Source: Diphasiastrum complanatum (lineage: Eukaryota; Streptophyta; Lycopodiopsida; Lycopodiales; Lycopodiaceae). Taken from it: a stretch of DNA of 64,000 bases. Every line of letters begins with the position of its first letter. Position 1 is the stretch's first letter. The stretch is from assembly GCA_029204225.1 (NCBI GenBank), contig CM055094.1:21062331-21126330 (forward strand), in the 5' to 3' direction. The translations under genes and the position numbers were made by a program. The notes under the pieces were generated by a model. That model ran no database searches, had not been told where the DNA came from, and saw only the letters and a list, made by a program, of their open reading frames with translations. Below, in pieces: positions 9,897-21,100 of this stretch.

Positions 9897-11456
9897 TCAG
9901 GAATAGTGGGCATCATGCTTATGATATTGCTCGCGTAGCCACTTGGAGCAGGTTCGAGTCAGCATTTGTCTTCGACCAGCAAATGCTTTTGATCTCTGGG
10001 TGTAAGCCTTATCAGCATTGATGATAAAGCCTGAAGTGCACATCTCTTCGAAGATTTGTATGGAGTCTGAAGGAAAGTATTGTATCCGTAAATAGATCCT
10101 GGTATCCTCCATGTGAAGCGCCAGTTTGTTGGGATTGATGAAAAATTGTGGATCCTGCTCAAACCTTCGGCCCATGACAGTCATCAGAAACTGGCAGAAC
10201 TTGTGTTGTAGCTTGATTGTAGGATCGTCAGAATCGGAAGTTAATTTGCACAAATTCTTGATGGATGTATGACATTCCTTCTGAGAAGAGAACGAGCCAT
10301 CTATTATCGCAAAGTTGCAAGGATATGCTGATATGTTGTCTTCCGATCTCCATGCTAGCGCTCGTCTTCTACGAAAACTTGGGTCGAAAGGAGGATCATT
10401 CTGAATTTGCTTTGGTGATTGATCAAGCATTTCATAGACGTACGTATCTTTGAGGAATGGAGCTCTCCAACCGGTCGACGCAATTAAATCTGGCTGAGAA
10501 GAGCTCCCGATCGAATTAGATGCCGTCGTTGGAACTGACTTGTCCCCGTCTTTTCGTCCTATAAGAGTTGACTTAATGGCATGCTTATGATTTTGCTCAC
10601 GTAGCCAGTTGAAGCAGTTTCGAGTCCGTATTTGTCTTCGACTAGTAAATGCTTTTGATCTCTGGGTGTACATGTAACCCTCATCAGCATTGATGATAAA
10701 TCCTGAAGTGCACATCTCTTCTAAGATATGTATGGAGTCTGCAGGAAAGTATTGAATCCGTAAATAGATCCTGGTATCCTCCATGTGAAGGACCGCTTTG
10801 TTGGGATTCATGGAAAATTGTGGATCTTGCTCAAATCTTTGGCCCATGACAGTCATCAGAAACTGGCAGAACTTGTGTTGTAGCTGGATTGTAGGATCGC
10901 GAGAATCGGATTTCAGTTCCCAGAAATTATTGATTGATGTATGACATTCCTTCTGAGAAGAGAACGAGCCATCTATTATCACAAAGTTGCAAGGATATGC
11001 TGATATGTTGTCTTCCGATCTCCATGCTCGTCTTCTACGAAATCTTGGGTCGAAAGAAGGATCATTCTGGACTTGCTTTGGTGCTTGCTCAAGCCTTTCA
11101 TTCACATGCATATCTTTGAGGACTGGAGCTCTCCAACCGGTAGACGCCATTAATTCTGGCTGAGAAGAGCTCCTGATCAAATTAGATGTCGTCGTTGGAA
11201 CTCACTTGTCCGCGTCTTTGCGTCCTACCAGAATCGAATTACTGATATCATGTGCCTCCAAATCTCTTCCGCATATAGATTTCGTAGTTTCTGATATTTT
11301 GGCCAAACAGATTTTCTCAGCCGCCGATACTATGTTCATTTCTAGGTCCTGCTCCATCTTCCTAAGCCGATGTTGGATCAACAATCCTTTTCTGAGACTC
11401 TTCAGCCTCCTGTAAATGACGAAAATAAGAGTGGAAATCAGAAAGACAGAGAACAT
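9897..11456 (-). pseudogene. Duplicated-domain protein T, full-length copy with one nonsense codon
   Basis: On the minus strand a reading frame of about 519 codons runs from ATG 11456 to 9897, broken only by a TGA at 11202-11204 (Ser TCA to TGA; Ser in the other copy). The N-terminus has a short hydrophobic stretch (MFSVFLISTLIFVIY) followed by basic RRLKSLRK, as in a signal anchor. Two ~210-residue repeats follow, each with ASTGWRAP, RRRRAWRSEDNISAYPCNF, IDGSFSSQKECHTS, LQHKFCQFLMTVMG, RIYLRIQYFP and EEMCTSGFIINAD. Conserved Cys and Trp suggest a folded domain. I recognise no family. The GA microsatellite lies just upstream of the ATG. Alternatively, the hydrophobic stretch is a pyrimidine-rich intron end (TTTACAG|G). 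The open frame from 11180 down could still make a 427-residue protein. Confidence 0.6.
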
Positions 11457-11461
11457 CGATA

Positions 11462-11465
<4 letters not shown>

Positions 11466-11550
<85 letters not shown>

Positions 11551-11558
11551 CCATGCAT
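11466..11558 (+). repeat. (GA)n microsatellite
   Basis: An uninterrupted GA run of about 92 bp directly upstream of gene T (CT on the coding strand). The homologous run is about 138 bp at 30165-30302 and about 26 bp at 45453-45478. Confidence 0.95.
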
Positions 11559-12960
11559 TTCATTCTATTTGTACTATTTCGGGTTAGACGTTGAGGCATT
11601 GTAGTCATATGTATAGAGCATCCCATCCTTAAGGAGAACTTGTGACCATTCTCTAGGTGACTTGAATAAGCCCGCCCTCCATTCATTTCAAAGTCAAGAA
11701 TAATCCATGCCCCTTTCACACTCATAGTCATCTATACTATACACACACCCCTCCCTTACAACAACCCCCCCCCCCCCCTTTACAACAATCAAATTTTACT
11801 TGTCCAAGAATAGGAGAAAGATAAGCATTAGAAAAGGTCACAATTGTATCACATTTTAGTTGCCCAAGACAAAGGTAGTGCATGAGAAATTAAGGCAACA
11901 GGAAAGGCACATTCACAGGTTTGTTTGAAGGGAGCTTTTCATGTCGCATAAGCACGAAGAGATGTGACAAAATAAAAGGTGAAAGTAGATTAATATTGAT
12001 ATGTGATATCCCTTTGTGTGAATATTTTCTGGATCCAAACATCTAGTGTGTGGCTGTTAGGATAGAGATAGCATGATATATTATTCTCAACATCCATTGG
12101 AGTGAGCTTCCGATCCACTTGAACACAAAACTTTCAAGACTATTTGCTTCATGATGTAAATCTGAATCCAACTTATCAACCATTACAGAAAATTTGAGCA
12201 CAAAAGGGGCCTTTCAAAAACAAAACTTTTATTTTTTTTCTCAAAAGTTTCTTCCACATGGTCCAATCAAAACACTCAAATTTGAAATCTACGTAACGTA
12301 GCTCCTTCAAATTGATTTTCTTTTCTTTTTAAAAGAACAGTAAATTTGCGTCGGGGCAGCCCGTAAATAAGCCATTTTATTTGTAGTATAGTATGCAACT
12401 CGGTAAAAAAATAGTGTAACTTTTGAATGGCAACTCAAATAGAGACGATTACGGTGCCATTAGAAAGCCCTCGACGAGAGCTTTTTCAACGACACCCAAC
12501 ATGACCCAGTTCCGAGCTACGGTGAAGAGGTCATGGCCAGTAAGGGAGTAGCATTATGGTGCATTTAAGAGTAAAGGATCAAGCAAATACTTATAAAACT
12601 GGTATATGGCAAGTTAGACACAATGATAAATTCATGAGAATAAGTTAGTGAAGCTCAAAAAGTTATTTGGAGTGAGTTCTTGCCGAGTCCCAATTTGTTA
12701 CCTTGCTATTTGTGAACTTGCCCCAAGATAAGGTGAAAATAACCTTTTAATATTACGAATGACAACCACGAAGCTATCATAGTTTCAATCAACATCGATA
12801 TAAATAATTAAACAACAAAAATCATCACATACATGGGAACATTACAAAAAGTCACAATATCATGCTTTACTGCCATGCTGCCATGCATGCTTTTTAGGAA
12901 ATGAAAACAAACTCTGATGGGAGAAGATTTGATGCTGGCACTTCCTTCTTCAGGCATGGA
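11559..12960. other. Non-coding shared repeat region
   Basis: No supported gene. It contains a C-run (11765-11778), a ~180-bp repeat starting near CCCTTTGTGTGAATATTTTCTGG (seven copies in the window), and the ATTTAAGAGTAAAGGATCAAG repeat. The whole stretch recurs at 30303-31590 and inverted at 43881-45440, so it belongs to the amplified unit. Confidence 0.6.
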
Positions 12961-13095
12961 AATGGAATTCAGAAGCTTTGAAAAGCTATAGCTTCAAAGG
13001 ATTGATTTTCCATCTTTTAGTGGCGATCTATCGTTTGCTACGACCATGCTTGATTACTCCTTCGCATCCTTGGACACCATCTACATACATCCACC

Positions 13096-13254
13096 ATGGA
13101 TCCGGAGCGCCATCATCATCCATTTTCAAAAACCCTAAGCTACCGAGATCTGCTACATTACACAAAAATCATCACATCTAGCACGAGCCAAATGCTGAGG
13201 GGTAGTGCTCCTGAAGCTTGTCAAAACCCCAAATTCAACATTGATTTGGGTTGA
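13096..13254 (+). CDS. Short ORF with strong start context, upstream of family B
   Basis: A 52-codon frame from ATG 13096 in the context CCACCATGGA, close to an ideal plant initiation site, beginning MDPERHHHPFSKTL and ending FNIDLG. It recurs in the other family-B 5' regions. It may be an upstream ORF, a first exon or chance; no domain is recognised. Confidence 0.3.
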   Translation: MDPERHHHPFSKTLSYRDLLHYTKIITSSTSQMLRGSAPEACQNPKFNIDLG

Positions 13255-14270
13255 AAGCTCACTACTAGTATGTTACTATGAAGAAAAATCATCGTTTCCA
13301 CATCCTATCAGAACGACATTGCTGCAAATTTTTCCACAAATTTCTAGTCTCCATACACTGCCAAGCAATACTCTACATACACTGATCATAGAGCCGAGCC
13401 CCCATACTCTGCATTCACTATGGACCGAGCTGAGCATCCATACTCTGCATACAAACTTGACCGAGACGAGTCCATCAAAAGTCGACCGATCCGAAGCCCT
13501 CCACAGTCGACCGAGCCGAGACTCGACTTGTCTGTTACCAGAGCCGAACCTTCAACAGAGTCCTCAGCCGAGTCCAGAACATATCTGCCACAACATCTTC
13601 CAATTTTGATGACCCAACTCTAGACAGAATTGACATCACCATGGAAAGCCTCGATATCTATGAGATGAACACTTGGTACCAGGAGGCACACCAGTTCTTG
13701 AGCCACATAGAGTTCCAACTTTCTCTTTTGATCAGTGGCTATTAGAGCCCATTTTGATTGCATATTGCTTATAATCCCACCGGCAGATTTTCTAGTTCAT
13801 GTTACCTCCTAACCGAAATTTTGTTTATATTATCCCTATTTCTGGAGCTGACCTCAATACATTTGGCTTCCCTAGGGGACCAAACACAATTAGTAAGACC
13901 CTCAAAAAAATTGAATCCATAGCATACTTCAAATACAGACCCCTCAGCGGACAAATGGAAAAAAAAGATGGTTACCGTATTGAAGTCATAAATGATAAGC
14001 CCTTAGCTGCTCCATGTGCCTATCTAGCGAAATATACACAGCGCTATAGGTCCAAGATCACACCTATCCCCATGAAACTATTCCACATGATGGTTGATTC
14101 TAGACTACACAATGAGAACCTTTATGACTGGGCCCAGTTTGCTTCCAACTACCTCCATGACTATATCAAGAACAAGCAAACCTCCATGTTATTAGGCTAT
14201 CTTCTGATAGATGTCACTTTGCAGCAGTTGAGCCACCGACCTCGAGTTTGAGACCAATTGACAGTAGCAG
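13255..14270 (+). pseudogene. ORF family B, copy 3
   Basis: The leader has Ser/Glu/Pro-rich reading (TVDRAE-type) over a 36-bp minisatellite at 13380-13480. Coding then passes through IDITMESLDIYEMNTWYQEAH (13630-13690), a frame change near 13797, and an open 150-codon frame 13799-14251 (MLPPNRNFVYIIPISGADL...FGFPRGPN...LYDWAQFASNYLHDYIKNK). A TGA follows the PRV segment. The C-terminal part is missing because the copy joins copia at about 14260. Function unknown. Confidence 0.45.
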
Positions 14271-15720
14271 ATAAAAGCTTGGGAGACTCCCTCGGAACCA
14301 GTGATCCACTATTCTCACCGTGAGTGTGAGGCTTCTGCTGTTGCTGCTGCACTTGATTCTTGCCCTTGGAATAGTCTTTCTTCTTGGTGTACAGGGCTAT
14401 GGATTTGTCTTTGATGGATAGGCCGTTGGTCTTTCTTCGCATTTCTTCCTGAAGAAGATGACCGATCACCTTTTGAAGAGTGAGGCCGAGTTGTGTGGAG
14501 ATCATCACCCCTTTAGCAATGATCTTGCCATCCTTCTTGATGTTACATGTATTTGTGGTGAACTCCACAATCAAACCATTGTCAAGAAATTGCCCTACAC
14601 TAAGCAAGTTCTTAGTGATACTGAAAATGTAAAGCACTCCATCAATCTTGATCTTCCTTGAAAATCCCAAGCATAAAGGCATGGATCCTATTCCTTCTAT
14701 CTTATAAGCATAATTATTTGCTGTAAAAATTTACGTGATAGGTCCTTCATAGGTAGATAAGGTTGAGAAATACTCCCTCTTACTTGTCATGTGGGAGGTA
14801 GCCCCACTATCTATCCACCAAGGGTCTTCACCTCTTATGCTTGAAGATGAGAAACTTGACATCATGACGAAATCTTCATGAGAGCTCTCCTCTTCCTCTT
14901 GACCAAGGTTTGCTTGACTTGAGTTTGCTTCTTCTTGAAGCACTCCGAGGCATAGTGCCCCATCTTGCCACAAAAGTAGCATTTGATCTTCGAATTATCC
15001 TTCTTTGGCTTGCTCAAGCTTTGACTTGGTTCTTCTTGAATGCAACACCTTTGCCTTTGTATTTTCTCTTGATCTTGATGAAAAGAGCCTTGTCATCTCC
15101 ATCATTGAGGGAGAGCTTCTCCATCCTTGACTTGATGTGAGTTCTCCTACTCTCCTCGACCATCAGGAATCCTTGGAGATCTTCAAGTGAAGGCAACATG
15201 CCCATGACTGCATAGCCTTGCACCAAGTTAGCAAAATCCATACTTAAACCATTCAAGATTTGTTGAACAAGTTCACTTTCCTTAATGGAATCTCCTATGT
15301 AAGCAAGCTCTTTGTTTAAGTCCTTGACTCTCAGCACATATGGATTAAATTCTTCAAGGATATCAATATTCTTGGATTCATATATCTTTTTTAGTGTTTC
15401 TCATGATTCTTGAGCCAAGATGCAAGCACCTACCTCCTTAAGAAGCTCATGAGCTACATATATTTTATACAATGGAGATCAACCTTGCACCTCCTTTTGT
15501 ATTTTGTAGCTTCCTGAGGGTGAATAGGCTCATCCTCTTTGCCACTCACTATATCCATTAGATCTTGTAAAATAAGGATTTATTCCATTCTTAGCTTCCA
15601 AATTGAATAATTAGAAGCATTCAATCTATCCGGTGAATCCAAAAGATATGCATTCATTGATCTCGACTGCCTCCTCCTTGATCTCGACTTCACAAGGATA
15701 TAGGATTCACCTAACCTGAA
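14197..15720 (-). mobile_element. Ty1/copia remnant, chimeric type, copy 1
   Basis: Minus strand, from about 15660: a gag start (MNAYLLDS, SNYSIWKLRME), then gag core (15014-15337: LQGFLMVEESRRTH), a zinc knuckle of CX2CX4HX4C form (CYFCGKMGHYASEC, about 14940-14985), and the protease motif WWIDSGATSHMT (about 14800). The start of the GAG-pre-integrase region follows, up to KDGKIIAKG. There it switches to a second gag-like segment (LTLQKVIGHLLQEEMRRK, QQQQQKPH) and then into family-B sequence. A stop lies in the protease (GPIT*), and frames shift between parts. No integrase, RT or RNase H. Confidence 0.7.
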
Positions 15721-16634
15721 CCAAAAGGAATCATATGCACATAAATATGCCTCTTCAAAACATTCCTACAAGATCAGTTGAATCATCATGCAATAATCAA
15801 TCCAAATATCTCACAAATCGAGCAAAATTGAACACAATCTTGACTAGAATTGCATTCACTTGATGAGCACTTGTCAAAAACTTTGGGCTGACCCTAAAAT
15901 TTAATTTCTAAGATCAGAATAAGTCTAAGAACTAACTATTATAGTACCAAAGATAAGGATCTACCTTCCTTTTGATTGATTGAAAACTACGTGGCAGACC
16001 AACGTGGTAGACCTATGTCCCTTTGTGTGAATATTTTCTGGATCCAAACATCTAGTGTGTGGCTATTAGGCTAGAGATAGCATGATATATTAATCTCAAC
16101 ATCAATTGGAGCGAGCTTCCGATCCACTTGAACATGAAACTTAAAAGACTATTTGCTTCATGATGTAAATGTGAATCCAACTTATCAACAATGTGATTCC
16201 CTAGTGCACAATGTATCACTATCATCACGTGGCAGAATGTGATTCACTTTTGTGCATATGTTCCATAGAAATGTGAGACACTTTACCGCAAATAGGCTTG
16301 AAAAAATTGGAAGGTAATTTGGTTGTACAAGAAGCAAGCGTTAAAGATTGTGCTCTCTTTCTCTTACCTTAAATGGCGCAAAAAAGCTACTAGAATATCG
16401 AACCAATAATACTACAAGCTACATTCAAATGTGCTAAGATAACATAAAAGTGCAGCACAATTTGCTTATAATAGGCTACTTGCAAATGATCATAATCATG
16501 GTGAGCTGCAAACTCGATCTTTGCCATTACAAATTAGCCTACACTTGGTATAAATAGCATAATTTCCACCAAAAAGAAACTTTCAGAGGAAGTTGATTTG
16601 TTGAAAAACTAGAATTTCAACCTCATAAAACTCT
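15721..16634. other. Non-coding shared repeat region
   Basis: No gene seen. It holds TGCCACGTAGTTTTC-type sequence, the CCCTTTGTGTGAATATTTTCTGG repeat (16018) and a tract shared with 21200-21870 and 22550-22800, and inverted at 40420-41340 and 63330-64000. It could be the 5' untranslated or LTR part of the copia element, but no LTR ends or tRNA-binding site were found. Confidence 0.45.
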
Positions 16635-16817
16635 TTAAGAATCTAGGTCCTTAATTTTCTCATTTGGTGTAGCTATGTATGTAAGCAAATGTTGCAGAAC
16701 ATTACAAAAAGTCACAATATCATGCTTTACTGCCATGCTGCCATGCATGCTTTTTAGAAAATGCAAACAAACTCTGATGGGAGAAGATTTGATGCTGGCA
16801 CTTCCTTCTTCAGGCAT
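16635..16817 (-). CDS. Small ORF facing family B (60 codons)
   Basis: A frame beginning MPEEGSASIKSSPIRVCLHF and ending NEKIKDLDS. The same frame is open at 40194-40409 (71 codons with a longer start) and broken at 63163 onward. It is divergent from the small MD(L/P)ERHHHP ORF about 170 bp away. No domain recognised. It may be a small gene or a chance frame. Confidence 0.3.
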   Translation of the reverse strand: MPEEGSASIKSSPIRVCLHFLKSMHGSMAVKHDIVTFCNVLQHLLTYIATPNEKIKDLDS

Positions 16818-16837
16818 GGAAATGGAATTCAGAAGCT

Positions 16838-17440
16838 TTGAAAAGCTATAGCTTCAAAGGATTGATTTTCCATCTTTTAGTGGCGATCTATCATTTGCTA
16901 CGACCGTGCTTGATTACTCCTTCGCATCCTTGGACACCATCTATAATTACTCCTTCGCATCCTTGGACACCATCTACATACTTCCACCATGGATCTAGAG
17001 CGCCATCATCATCCATTTTCAAAAACCCTAAGCTGCCGAGATCTGCTACATTACACAAAAATCGTCACATCTAGCACGAGCCAAATGCTGAGGGGTAGAA
17101 CCACACATTCAACACCGATTTGGGTTGAAAGCTCTCTATTAGTACATTATCGCATCGAAACATCATCGTTTCCACATCCTATCAGAGCGACATTGCTCCA
17201 AATTTTTCCACAAATTTCTAGTCTCCATACACTGCCGAGCAATACTCTACATACACTGCTCATAGAGCCGAGCCCCCGTACTCTGCAATCACCGTGGACC
17301 GAGCCGAGCGTCCATACTATGCATTCACTGTGGAAAAAGCTGAGCGTCCATACTCTGCATACAAAGTTGACTGAGCCGAGTCCATTAAAAGTTGACCGAT
17401 CCGAAGCCCTCCACAGTTGATTGAGCCGAGACTCCACTTG
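16838..17440 (+). pseudogene. ORF family B, 5' part only (copy 4)
   Basis: Leader, short ORF (from ATG 16989, MDLERHHHPFSK) and three units of the 36-bp minisatellite containing CCGAGCGTCCATACT (17265-17400). It stops at GACTCCACTTGTAAATAG where it joins the gypsy remnant. A ~30-bp duplication (CTTCGCATCCTTGGACACCATCT) is present at 16920-16975. No main coding region remains. Confidence 0.4.
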
Positions 17441-18480
17441 TAAATAGATTTTAAAAACCTTACTATGGTATTTAAAGATAAGTTTGACCAGATAGTCTAT
17501 ATTTATGGAGAGACTAATGTACTCCCATCATCGATGGTTTGCTCGGTGGAAGTTATGGAAAAACTACATGATATTAAGTATGAGCTTTTTCATCTTGTTT
17601 TGAAAATCTCGTGTGCATTGTGATGTGAATGATGATGTGAATGTGTTAACATGCTTTAACACCAAAAATTAGCATCAAGAACAGCTTTTAATGCAAGATT
17701 TAAAACAAGAGTTCAATGATGTTTTTCCTAAATAGCTAAGATTTTCTGAGGTACATACTTCTAATTATATTGCAGTCCGTTGTTAGAACATAATCAAATT
17801 TTTCTGAAATGAAATCTTTGAAATGTTTTAGAAAAGAGCAAGAACATAAAGATAAATTTTCAATTTCAAAATTGCAGAAAACATCAAATAGAAAGCACCA
17901 TTCACTTTTGATGTTAGGTAAGTATGACCAAGCAAACACAATATTATGGAAGGACATGTGTGTATAAGGCCAAAGATTGTAATAAAATACGAGTGTAAAA
18001 GTGTCTCACATGAATTGTCTCAAACATTCTATTACAGTAGCGTAAATGTAAAAATATCTCTGCCTTGTCCTTGCGCGTGCTGAGCTGTAGTCGATCCACC
18101 GTATTCCTAGTGAGAGTTCTTCTATGCAGATCCTTGTCATCCTACGAGCCAGTTAATCCCTGTAAAAGTTTAGTCTTTTAGCCGGTAAATCTTCTTTTGC
18201 ACCATTGCCTTGTCCTTCCTTTCCTTTATATCATGTATACTTCTTTCTTTTTCCCATATTTTGTCCGAAAACCACCGAACTAGGGTTGTTTAGGTTGAAA
18301 GAACCAGGCCTTTCATTTGAGTTTTGGAAGAATTTAGCTTGGACAGTGAAAAATCGTGGTCTTTTGAGGAGGCGTTCAATCTCTCTAATGTTTTCAGCAT
18401 CTCCTAAGTTGGCAAGGAGTTTAGCAGAAGGGCTTACAGCAAATCAATCATGTGCTGGCGTAAAAAGAGAAAAGTAGGTG
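17441..18480 (+). mobile_element. Ty3/gypsy remnant, copy 2 (plus orientation)
   Basis: Plus-strand copy of the protease end (IVYIYGET-like, ELFHLVLK), then FNDVFPK, the LTR-like stretch and block U (90-codon frame 18205-18477). It is opposite in orientation to the other five copies. The protease is out of frame (one-base insertion near 17612). Confidence 0.5.
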
Positions 18481-19559
18481 TGACTTGACAACATCTCTGG
18501 CGAGCTTGTGTAGCCAAAGAAAAAAGCCATTCATCTGATTTTGGAAGAATGCACCAGGGAAGAATTTAATAAGATTGTTCATCATGAAACACGATGACCC
18601 AAAAAAAAAAAGAAATGACATGGAGACCCATTTTTTTTTGTCGCTTTTTTTTTTTAAATTTTATAAAAAAAATGCCCATATTTAAAATGCTTCAAATAAA
18701 GATATTGTAAAGCTAAAAAAAAATGTTGTATTTTGCAAGAAAATTAATCAACCTACTAAAATTTTGTTAATAGATTTTTGTTAATAATTGCAAATTAGCT
18801 TATATGAAATAATAATACTATTCAAAATAAAATCATTGGACACAACCATTAGAATAACTAAAAAAACCTTTTTGCTTATTAAAACAAATGTTTTCAATGT
18901 TTTTTTAAAAATTTTAAAAGTGTTTTAAATTACAATTCTTGTATCAAGAAAAATATTTTTTAAATTATGACAAAATTTTAATCAGTATTTAAATCTTTAC
19001 TTATATCTAAACATTAAATGATTGCAAATGAAATTATTTCTAAAAACTTCTTATAAAAATACAACAAAAAAATAAAATATTAAAAACCTGACAGTTCGTT
19101 GCAATTTTTGTTTTGCTAATATTTAAATCATTTAAAAACTGCTAAATCTATATTTTTTATACAAACAAATTTAAAAACATTAAATTAATCAAAAAGATTT
19201 CAATACACAATATTTCAAGAAATATAAACGCAATTGTTTTTTAAAATAAAAGAGAATTTATTACTCCCAAAAATCATCAAGATCATTTACATTTTTTGTT
19301 TTTTTGAAGGAGCCATTGCAGTGTCAATTGGCACCTCTTCCTCCTTGACAATTGTAACCACATTTATCCTGAACTAGGACATCAGCAAACTCCCCTTTAT
19401 CACCCACTTTTCCACTAGTAGGAGGTTGGGGTTCTTTTTGAAAAAAAAACAGCAAAATAAACCCATTTGATTCTAGAAATGATGGAGAAAGCACCTACTT
19501 AAAATCCAAACAAGATCTAAGCTAGATTACTAATCAATGCATTGATTCCTAGTTTATCT
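18481..19559. repeat. AT-rich dispersed repeat
   Basis: Strongly AT-rich DNA, with many poly-A and poly-T runs and no long frame. It recurs inverted at 36540-37450 and 60461-61370 and in part at 38636-38900 and 53210-53520. A 30-codon frame with CGYNCQGG lies on the minus strand near 19340-19440, too short to call. Confidence 0.55.
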
Positions 19560-20113
19560 TGGCTTGAACTCCATGAATTACTCCAAGACTCTTCACACAT
19601 GTGGATGTACGGCTTGCTGCTGCCTGCGTACTGTACCTGCAACTTCAATCTCATTCAATGATCATAAAAAATCATAAGCCAATAGCATTCATCAGTCAAA
19701 TCATAGACTCAAACTAGTCAAGAAGGAAAATCTCAATTTTGCTCATAATTGGATGGAAATCCCATCACATATTTATACATGTAGAGTTCGAATTTGAGCG
19801 TATTACGGCTTCTATGTAATCATCACAACCTAACCCTAACATCCAACCTAAAGATCCAGTTGATCCACCCTATTTAGGGTCGATACCTCGAGATCCAAAA
19901 ACAATGCAAAAACTGCTATTTTAAGCTCCTACTTTTTTTCTACCCTATCTATGCACTCTTTGGACACATTCCAAAGTTACCATTCCAAAGCTAGGTTAAT
20001 AATTTGACTTAGAATAAGGTATCCTATGCTTTTGGCATGTGTGACATCCCACATCATGGCCTCAAAGTCATTTACAAGTGGAATTTATGCAAACTAGCTT
20101 GTGTAAATTTAAC
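19560..20113 (-). mobile_element. Probable copia 3' LTR
   Basis: On the minus strand the LTR would begin at 20113 with TGTTAAATTTACAC, straight after a purine tract (GTGAGGAGGAG). It contains a possible TATA element (TATAAATATGTG). The same boundary is seen on the plus strand at 59881. The far end and target duplication were not identified. Confidence 0.45.
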
Positions 20114-21100
20114 ACTCCTCCTCACAACTAGTTTGAAGATAACATAGAATTGCTATCAACCCTAGGGCTGACCTTAACTTCACAAATGCAGCTCTTTGAA
20201 GTGGTTTAGTGAGGATATCAGCAACACATTCACTACTTGCCACATGCTCCAAAGATATCTCCTTAGATTGCACCTTCTCTGACAAAAAATGATGAGAGAT
20301 CTCGATATGTTTTGGTCTTGCATGGAAGATTGGGTTGGTTGCAAGGTGTTGGACTGAAATGTTGTCATTGTAGAGAGTTGGAACATCATATAAACTTTGC
20401 TAAGGATCTTGGAAGTCCTGAGGCAAGCTCCTCCTTGCACATGATCTCCACGGATTTTGAGTTGATGTGGCCAAGCCTTTTGTGCCGTAGAATATGGTTG
20501 GATAGTTTTGTCTCCTTGGCTAGCATCACAATATTAGCATCCACATAGGCATCTAGTTTGAACAATCTTCCAATCTTTATGCCTTTAGCAATGATCTTGC
20601 CATCCTTCTTGATGTTACATATATTTGTGGCGAACTCCACAATCAAACCATTGTCAAGCAATTGTCCTACACTAAGAAAGTTCTTAGTGATACTAGAAAC
20701 GTAAAGTACTCCATCAATCTTGATTTTCCTTGAAAATCCCAAGCATAAAAGTATGGATCCTATTCCTTCTATCTTCCAAGCATAATTATTTGCTGTAAAA
20801 ATTGACTTGATAGGTCCTTCATAGGTAGATAAGGTTGAAAAATACTCCCTCTTACTCGTCATGTGGGAGCTAGCCCCACTATCTATCCACCAAGGGTCTT
20901 CACCTCTTATGCTTGAAGAAGAGAAACTTGGCATCATGACGAAATCTTCATGAGAGCTCTCCTCTTCCTCTTGGCCAAGATTTGTTGGGCTTTGAGTTTG
21001 CTTCTTCTTGAATAGATGCAAAATAGAAATGATTAAAAGACTAGATATTCCACTACCTAGGGACTTGAGAAAGCTCAAAACTTGACCTCTCAATAAGATC
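20114..21100 (-). mobile_element. Ty1/copia internal-deletion derivative, copy 1
   Basis: Minus strand. An open 235-codon frame (20386-21093) begins with a hydrophobic stretch, then KKKQTQS, the protease motif WWIDSGASSHMT, LLSVGQLLDNG, and the GAG-pre-integrase motif HKRLGH. After GLPRS the sequence jumps straight to the end of RNase H, read in another frame as HARPKHIEIS and ADILTKPLQRA (about 20190-20330). Nearly all of integrase and RT is missing. Such an element would depend on another for movement. Confidence 0.7.

Noticed and set aside
13420-13623. Plus-strand frame MDRAEHPYSAYKLDRDES over the minisatellite as an independent gene
   Set aside because: Openness comes from the 36-bp unit having a length divisible by three; the downstream family-B reading lies in another frame.
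19340-19440. Short minus-strand frame with DKCGYNCQGG, reminiscent of a Cys-rich metallothionein-like piece
   Set aside because: Only about 30 codons, two Cys, no start, and the copy near 36700 does not preserve it well.
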